A stretch of DNA of 64,000 nt from NCBI RefSeq assembly GCF_027596085.1, contig NC_072451.1, positions 8,456,013-8,520,012 of the forward strand, written 5' to 3'. Positions 57,416-64,000 of the stretch are shown piece by piece. Numbering within the stretch: the first letter of the stretch is position 1; each line of letters begins with the position of its first letter. Under the pieces are notes generated by a model. It searched no databases. It was not told where the DNA came from and saw nothing but the letters and a program-made list of their open reading frames with translations. The stretch is from Anoplopoma fimbria (Eukaryota; Chordata; Actinopteri; Perciformes; Anoplopomatidae). The translations under genes and the position numbers were made by a program.

Positions 57416-57889
57416 GAAAGGCTACCTAATAACTACAGTAATAACTAAAGTACTAATAATTAAAGTTATTATTATATAGTAAAGTGTGCCTATATGAAGT
57501 AAAATGTGACCAGATGCTGTTTTCAGAGTCCTAACGTGTTTTGTCTTAACCCCCCCCCCCCCCTCACCAAAGGGCCCAGATCCCGCAAGCCAAAGAAAGC
57601 CCCGACCCCGAGTAAAGAGGACAAGCGGCCCCGGACGGCCTTCACCGCGGAGCAGCTCCAGCGGTTAAAAACTGAGTTCCAAAACAACCGGTACCTGACC
57701 GAGCAGCGGAGGCAGAGCCTGGCCCTGGACCTTGGCCTTAACGAGTCTCAGATCAAAATCTGGTTTCAGAACAAACGGGCCAAAATCAAGAAAGCCACCG
57801 GGAATAAAAACTCTCTGGCGGAGCATCTCATGGCGCAGGGACTGTACAACCACGCCGGGGCCAAGGACGCCAAGTCGGACAGCGAGTAG
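54557..57889 (+). CDS. en2: Homeobox protein engrailed-2, two exons
   Basis: Exon 1 is 54557-55093 and exon 2 is 57573-57889 (TAG at 57887). The start [10 protein letters not shown] has A at -3 and G at +4. Exon 1 carries EH1 ([20 protein letters not shown]), the Groucho-binding repressor motif, then an acidic run, and ends with EH2 ([19 protein letters not shown]), the PBX-binding motif. Exon 2 carries EH3, the homeodomain and EH5. EH1 and EH2 are in different frames in this sequence; see the separate note. En2 is a nuclear transcriptional repressor acting at the midbrain-hindbrain boundary and later in cerebellum and jaw muscle. en2a versus en2b cannot be decided here. Confidence 0.93.
55094..57572 (+). 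other. en2: en2 intron (2.5 kb)
   Basis: AT-rich, with an (AAAT)n tract at 57361-57412 and a poly(C) run of 14 immediately before the acceptor ACCAAAG at 57572. A 163-codon open frame at 56484-56975 has no domain and is not supported. Confidence 0.8.
57361..57412 (+). repeat. (AAAT)n microsatellite
   Basis: About 13 units of AAAT/TAAA in the en2 intron. Confidence 0.95.
57573..57889 (+). CDS. en2: en2 exon 2: homeodomain and EH5
   Basis: Reads [11 protein letters not shown] (EH3), then the homeodomain beginning [20 protein letters not shown] with recognition helix [18 protein letters not shown], then EH5 [10 protein letters not shown] and the C-terminus KSDSE. Glutamine at position 50 of the homeodomain gives the usual TAATTA preference. 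All engrailed hallmark residues are present. Confidence 0.97.
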
Positions 57890-57989
57890 AGGGGGTTCTG
57901 AACCATGCAATAAAAATCACTCCAGTACCAGCATTCATATTTAAAACTCAACCAGAGACGATATAGTGACATTTTTTCTGTCTTTTGTA

Positions 57990-58068
<79 letters not shown>

Positions 58069-59905
58069 GCTAAGCGTCCTCGGGGCTGTAGTAATGACGA
58101 TGTCCAATTCGAGTCAAAAATTCTGCTGCGTCCATGTCACACCTAGAAGTCGACATTTCCCATCGTACACAACAACCCTCAAACAGCTATGGGTGCGTGC
58201 GCACTAACCTTAACGTTACCGTGCGACATCCACGGCCCACGAGTGTGTCTCATAGGGGACACTCTTCAACATGTCATTGAGAAAAACACAGTCTATGGGC
58301 CATTCACAGGCTGCTGGGACAAACAAGTTTAAATCTCAGCTACAATGATAGCAGCCGCAGTGCAGTTCATTTCTGATAGGCTACCATTCCCCATCAAGGT
58401 TAAAACACTGATGGGATTAGAATGATGCGCTAATAAAATAAGGACTAATTGAAATTTTTTTAAACATTAGAATTCAAACGAGAGTCCAAAAGTTGTGGAC
58501 ACCAAGTACATATCACGGTCAGGTATAGACAAAAGACAGTGGACGGAACTTTCGCCTGACGTGTCCCCGTGTCCTCCGACATCCCATGAAGAACCAATTG
58601 ACAGATAACCGACGGCCTCAGTAGGCACACTGAACGTTACATCCAGCCGAGAAAAGTAAACGCGAGCTGAGAAGACGACGAGCTCGAGACAGGAGACAGT
58701 CACGCGCACTACAGCCCCGAAGAAGGCGTCCCGTTAGGCTCCACTGTTGTGCTTGAGGAACTTTATTGATTATGAAAACTATATGCTGAAATCCAAAGAT
58801 TTTTCCTGCTGCATTCTGGGAACTGTGAATTGAGGGGAAAAAATAGCCGACTTTGTGTTCTGTCTGTGTTTTGTACTTTCTGACTTTACCGGCTCTTCTC
58901 CGCTCTTTCCTCCTCATTCTTAGCGTGTAAGTGAATGTTGACCTGCAGGTGTGCTGGTTCCGGTGTCACACAGCCTTCTGCGGCCCTGTACGGTCCAATA
59001 CAGTGTGGGGGGGGAATGTACCGACACGTGTTATGTCTGGAATTAAAGGTGTACTTTAGAAGCTGTCTGTTTAATTACAAAATAAGGCCTCACAAAAAGA
59101 GCAGGCAATTCATTAACGCACACCGAACAAAACAGCCCAACTGAATGGAGAATGGGATGGGTCTCTCCTCACATTCGTTTTGATTTAGATTTTCTATCAA
59201 CGCTAATTTAAAAAAATATATAAAATGCCCGGAACGCTCAGATTTAATCCTATGACCCAGGAACAATGAAACAATTCGCATTGTGTCCTAAAAACCGGGC
59301 TTCCGTCAACGTGACTCTCTTCCCCACTCATCTGCAGCCTCCGGCCCAACCCTGGACCTCTAGTGCCGGCTGTCATGTACTCCTATTGAATGTTCAAGAA
59401 AAACAGGCAAAGTGTATGTGTTGTGTTAACAAAGACCATTTATATTTTTTATTTATACAAAGAACATCTGTGGCCATGTGGAAACGGGCTCTGGAGTGTT
59501 TACATAACTTATTTTTTTCCTGCAATAACTTGTGTGTTAGTACGCTACATGTGTCAGGCCTTCTCGGGTCTAAATACTGTGGATCCAAACCAAACCGTGG
59601 TCTTTCGATGCTCTGAATGTTTCTCTTTATTTTTTTCTCTACTGTGTTATAGGAGGTCAGTTTCTCTTGCATTCAATCACAAACCTGGAAAAGCCTCTGC
59701 CTTACACCTTAGTAAATACAGCCTGGGAATATTTACTGTGTTTTAAAGAAAGAGCAGCTGTGTTTTCTACAATGAAATTTGACATCAGGATTTTGGAAAA
59801 ATTAAATAACGAACATATTTAGTTGTTTTAACCCCTCTCAGCTGAGGGTCTCTTTTATATGATGTAAATAATTTATATCATAACGATGTGATGGTAAATA
59901 AAAGA
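57890..59905 (+). other. en2: en2 3' UTR (probable)
   Basis: AATAAA occurs 20 bases after the stop (57909-57914) and again at 59897-59902 in GGTAAATAAAAGAC. The second, preceded by AT-rich sequence, is the more likely main site. A (TG)n tract lies at 57991-58067. No coding frame of note. Confidence 0.45.
57991..58067 (+). repeat. (TG)n microsatellite
   Basis: About 75 bp of TG, 100 bases after the en2 stop. Confidence 0.97.
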
Positions 59906-62900
59906 CAACGATGCAAATGTGTATTTACAGTAGATTATTTTATTACATATCCTCAAACACACACAAATGAAGTCACATAGGCCAAACATTTAATATTTTG
60001 CTGTGAATTTGATTTGATGAGTCAGCGGGTGGTTTTATTGAAATATCTCCCTAATGATTAGCATGACAAAGAGAGACTGAGGACGCAGACACATGGAGGA
60101 CACTTCTAGTCTGCTCACCCAGCTATCACTACTAGAACCACAGCCTTCTATTTTACATTCACTGTTAAAAGACTTCACAGAAGGCTGTTTCACAGAGAGG
60201 TGATTTCAACATCTACTGTAGCGTGTGTGTTTATGCAGGCTGGAAAGAACTGTTCAAATGATACCAGGGTTCATGACAATGAAGGACTGCGTGCTTCTCT
60301 AAAAGAAGAACATTCTCGGTTCAAAAGCATTTTGATCTCGACTATATTGTGTCGGAGGTGTATTTTAACGAGTTTTTCTATGCTCCTAATCTTGATATTT
60401 GGGATTTTTGGAGATACAAGGTTTTTACATGACGGTATGATAAGGACATAACATTTAGGCCACAGGCCTCAACCCCATGTGGGGACGCTGATAAGAAGCC
60501 GAGGTCACAGGGAGATTTATAACACTTGAATTATATTCTTTTTTTAAATAAAGACAAATTAAATGTCTGGAGCTTCCCCCGTATTGTTGAAAACAGAATA
60601 TTAAATTATGCCTTACTCATATTCACAAGTCTTTTCCAGCCATAATTGATGGTCTAAAGTTATGGGAGCCCTAAATGGAACCAGAAAAATTTGAGTAACT
60701 GTAATTCAGGCTGAAAATCCTAGTACACCATAGGCCATAATGTCAAACTGATGGAGGACAAGAACAGGTGGATAAGACATCCCTCATACATTCATTTAAA
60801 GAGATGACTCCTCCTGCCCTTCTGCTCCGGTTGGGCCAACACCTCTCTGATATAATGACATTATCACACAAGTATGAAGATATATTGTGCTTTATGATTG
60901 TAAAGCAGTGTGTATAGTAGAGATTAAACTATCTCACCCAGAAACAACAGTCTCTATCTATGACTTTTTTTCCCCATGTATCATATTCACGTGGAATTCA
61001 GGATTTTTTTTATTGCTTGATCACACCAACACAATATGAAAGCCGCTTTGGAAGAACTGAACTGGTCACAAAGGAATGATCCGAGAATAAGAAGGCATCA
61101 AGTATTAACTAGAATGAGTTGATACCAGGTTCTCATAAGACTGCAGTGAATATGAACGGCTACGAGGTTCTCAAAAACAGAAGATTGACCAGCCCAAAGA
61201 GAACAGAGTTCTGGAAGCATAACTCAACTAGACTAATAACCTTACATATTGACTTCCTGATGAATTGATATGAAGACAGTGAACAAAAGATCATTTTCTA
61301 AGTTAGGAACAGAAAAACAAGCCAGTACCAAACAAACCATGTAGTCTTTGATAATAAGTTTGCATGTGTCCGTCTATAGAGTCATTCAAAGGATTTAAGA
61401 TCGTGCTTGTGGAGTCTTTTGTTTTTGAAAATGCAGCATCCTTACAAACTGAGGGTTCCTGACACAAACCACTGACAAAATACTGATAGTTCTGATTGTT
61501 AGCCTGGATAAAGTGGTAGAAAGATGGGTGACATTTAGAAACTTAGCCTCAAAGTCATTACTGTGACCTTATTTTCCCCATCAGTTTGTCTAAGTTTCAG
61601 TAACAAAGTCTGCTACATAATAGATAGAACTTAAAACATACAGCACTAAGGACCGACTCCTGAAAGCGGAAAACTGTCTGTCAGAAGATAGCCTCCTCCC
61701 AAAAAATGATCCAGCAGTCGAATTAACTGAGTACACCAAGTATCTTAGAGCATCACAGAAATTTCCTTTCTGTATGTTGTTTACCTGAAGATCTGACCGA
61801 GTTGGAGAAATACTGGAGAAAAATAAAAACAGCGAAATAAACATGGCGAGCAGAAGGCGATCCAGAGGGTTTTTTGGGACTCGTCCACTGGCAGCAGCAT
61901 TGACCTGGGTTTGTGAATGGCTGCAGGAGCCCTCATCTGCATTTCCTTTCTTAGCTGACTTGTATGTGGAAGTAACGCCCAACGGCCGCTGACTTGATGA
62001 GCTGAGCCACTCTTGACTTGGGAGAGGAAAGGGGGAGAAAAGCTGCGAGCTGGGTTTCTATGCACAGTGTGGGGCTGTCAGTCCAAAGGGTTGGGGGGCT
62101 CTAATGGCCAGAGAACCTGGATGAAGGTCAAAATGCTTTGGGTTTCCATGCAAAGAGCAGCAGGTGACAACATTACAGCCAAGAAATGTTGAGAAATTAT
62201 CATCCACATTCCCGGTACTAAATTACTTCTTTTCATCACGGCTCTGATGTTGCATGAATTATATTCTGTTCATATTAAATTTATTTCTCACATGATTTCT
62301 CATATTGGGTCTGAAATCTTTTGATCACTTTCCAAATGTCAAGAATTTTCATATACAACCTCTTGATGAAACATGATGAGACCATTTGGACCGAATCCTT
62401 TCTTCTTTTCCCTGGTTCACAATGCTGCAAGTCAAAGATTGTGGTTACAGTAAAAAAACTAAAAAAACAAACAAGTATTGCTGGTCTGGGATGTGTGCTT
62501 TGGTTTCGTGGGTGGATGTTTTACATCCCAGACCACCAACGGTTAGATACTCGAAAGTGGACGTGCACATGGTTTTGCATTAATTGGGTATCAAAGGCTG
62601 ATGTGGTCACATGATTTTTGACTTGTACGTTCCGTGAGTACATTAGGACTGGAATGGATTCTGAGATGTGGTCCTCAATTTGTTTTCCACTCTAGTGGGC
62701 TGCAAACCATCAGATTGAAAGATACTTCTTTTGAAAATTTCACAGGTTCTCAAAAGAATCTAATCTTTTTCAAATTTTTAGATTTATTAAGATTATCAAA
62801 ATGTATGCACACTTTTAAAGATGTTCAATTATCACCTCACTAAGTTTCAGAATAAATCATATAAATAACTTCCTAGGCAATAACTATTCCGGTCTACCTT

Positions 62901-63480
62901 TGATGTCTCTTTTCTTGCTGTAAACCACATCTGTGTATATCTGTGAAGTTATGTCCTGACTTCTCTTTAGAACATATAACGGGAAAATAATCTACATTTT
63001 TTATCCTCTTACTAGCTTTTACATGGCTTTCAACTGCGTCTCATGGTCTTCAATAGCACATGAGTTGAGATCAGTGCAGTTCTCTTACTGATCCCATATT
63101 CTACAATGAAATTCCAAGCTTTGCAGCATCGTTTGGAACATTCTAAACGGAGCAACAACATTCAGACACTGCTATCCATCGATCTATCAGGTTACAGCTA
63201 ACAACACATCAATCTGCAGGCACCTTTTTATTCTGGAGAGCAGTAACAGTTAAAACAAGCACCAGTGTCTTGTCTGCTTGTTGAGGCACACATGCTGCTA
63301 AATCTGTCCTGTTGTTTTCTGGCCATAAACAGAGTATCAAGGGCAAAAACATAAAAAACATCTTATTTATTCAAAGTTCACCCATCTCCTTGTCATAAAC
63401 TTAACCCCTCCCACAGGCAGAGGCAAAGGGCAGACGAGCAGATAAAAGAAAAGTACATATCACAAAGTATTGATGTCCCC
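59906..63480. other. Intergenic downstream of en2
   Basis: No gene recognised. TAATGATTA at 60052-60060 is a paired homeodomain site. A 13-bp hairpin occurs at 62482-62535. A minus-strand frame at 61590-61982 has one hydrophobic segment but no identifiable domain. Confidence 0.5.
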
Positions 63481-63860
63481 TGTGTCTCCGTCAGACAAAA
63501 GACGGCCCATCCAGTCCCCCTTCCCCCCACTGAGTAATTTAGCCATAGTTCTCTAAATGCTTCCTAGTCAAACTTGGAATATGGAATGAAGGGGACGGGG
63601 GCTTTGTGGCGGAAATATAATTACGGCAGCTAAAAGCTGGTGAAGGAGGAGAATGGGGGATGACATCAGACCAATTTCACACCCGGGCCTCGGATGGCCA
63701 GGCCAAGCCTGGGCCTCGCCGCGCAACACTGATCAAAGCCTGCTGCAGCCGCCCCAAAAGCCAAAAAAAGGGGAGACTTAACTATGCTAATCTCCAGGAC
63801 AAATATATTTTAATCTTGTTAGAATACAAGTTAATGCCGCAGCTCAGTGACCAAACTTTA
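63480..63860. promoter_or_regulatory. Candidate regulatory block downstream of en2
   Basis: Repeat-free, less AT-rich than its surroundings, with a perfect TCF/LEF core TGATCAAAG at 63730-63738, TGACATCAG at about 63660 and ATATAATTACGG at about 63615. en2 is a known Wnt target, which makes the TCF core of interest. Conservation not tested. Confidence 0.3.
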
Positions 63861-64000
63861 TGCCATAAGAGCAAAAGGATACAAGAACACAAAATCACAC
63901 TTTGTCTCCAAGGTTTCTCTATTCAACAAGGGAATGTTGAGTCTCAGAAAAACTAGTTGAGGAATTCTCAAGTAGTCATACCTCTGTCATAGTCCTCTCC

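Noticed and set aside
61590..61982. Minus-strand frame with a hydrophobic segment, possible canopy1 exon next to en2
   Set aside because: One Leu/Phe-rich segment followed by a GTAAAC donor is suggestive, but no canopy-type Cys motifs or partner exons are seen nearby.

Overview
The window is nuclear DNA from a ray-finned fish, most likely a percomorph teleost. Three intron-containing genes are recognisable by protein similarity recalled from their vertebrate families. The remaining DNA carries typical fish repeats: tRNA-derived SINEs, L2-like LINE tails, a Tc1/mariner transposon, non-autonomous DNA elements and very many (CA)n, (TA)n and (ATT)n tracts. There are no prokaryotic operons and no CRISPR array.

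Layout. 1-374: a minus-strand open frame of unknown origin that runs off the window edge. 915-7392 (+): the last three coding exons of a sickle tail (KIAA1217/SKT) family gene, followed by a probable 3' UTR of up to about 4.8 kb. 12.3-16.8 kb: intergenic, with a dense homeodomain-site cluster at 14.2-14.6 kb. 16.8-37.3 kb (-): a complete paxip1 (PTIP) gene. I resolved 22 coding exons that join in frame to 1154 codons plus stop, with six BRCT domains and a polyglutamine exon. Its introns hold a Tc1 transposon nested in an older element, a Rex-like LINE fragment and several satellites. 37.4-54.1 kb: gene-free by inspection, holding an L2-like LINE, SINE and satellite DNA, and several candidate conserved regulatory blocks. 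54.6-57.9 kb (+): engrailed-2 (en2), two exons. 57.9-64 kb: en2 3' UTR and intergenic DNA with at least one regulatory-looking block.

How the genes relate. paxip1 and en2 are divergently transcribed, with about 17 kb between their start codons. In tetrapods HTR5A and INSIG1 lie between PAXIP1 and EN2; I see neither here. PTIP acts in chromatin (MLL3/MLL4 H3K4 methyltransferase complex, DNA-damage response). En2 is a homeodomain repressor of midbrain-hindbrain patterning. Sickle tail is a cytoskeletal/notochord protein. No shared pathway is implied; the link is synteny and perhaps shared regulatory DNA.

Points most worth a second look: (1) en2 exon 1 changes reading frame inside an interval of about 80 bp; (2) TG/CA repeats lie directly against several paxip1 splice sites, including about 126 bp of TG repeat 34 bases upstream of a 44-nt exon; (3) a 15-base identical motif sits inside a diverged tandem duplication in the paxip1-en2 interval; (4) a cluster of seven TAATTA/TAATTG sites lies downstream of paxip1. 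All calls are by eye; no alignment or database search was run.
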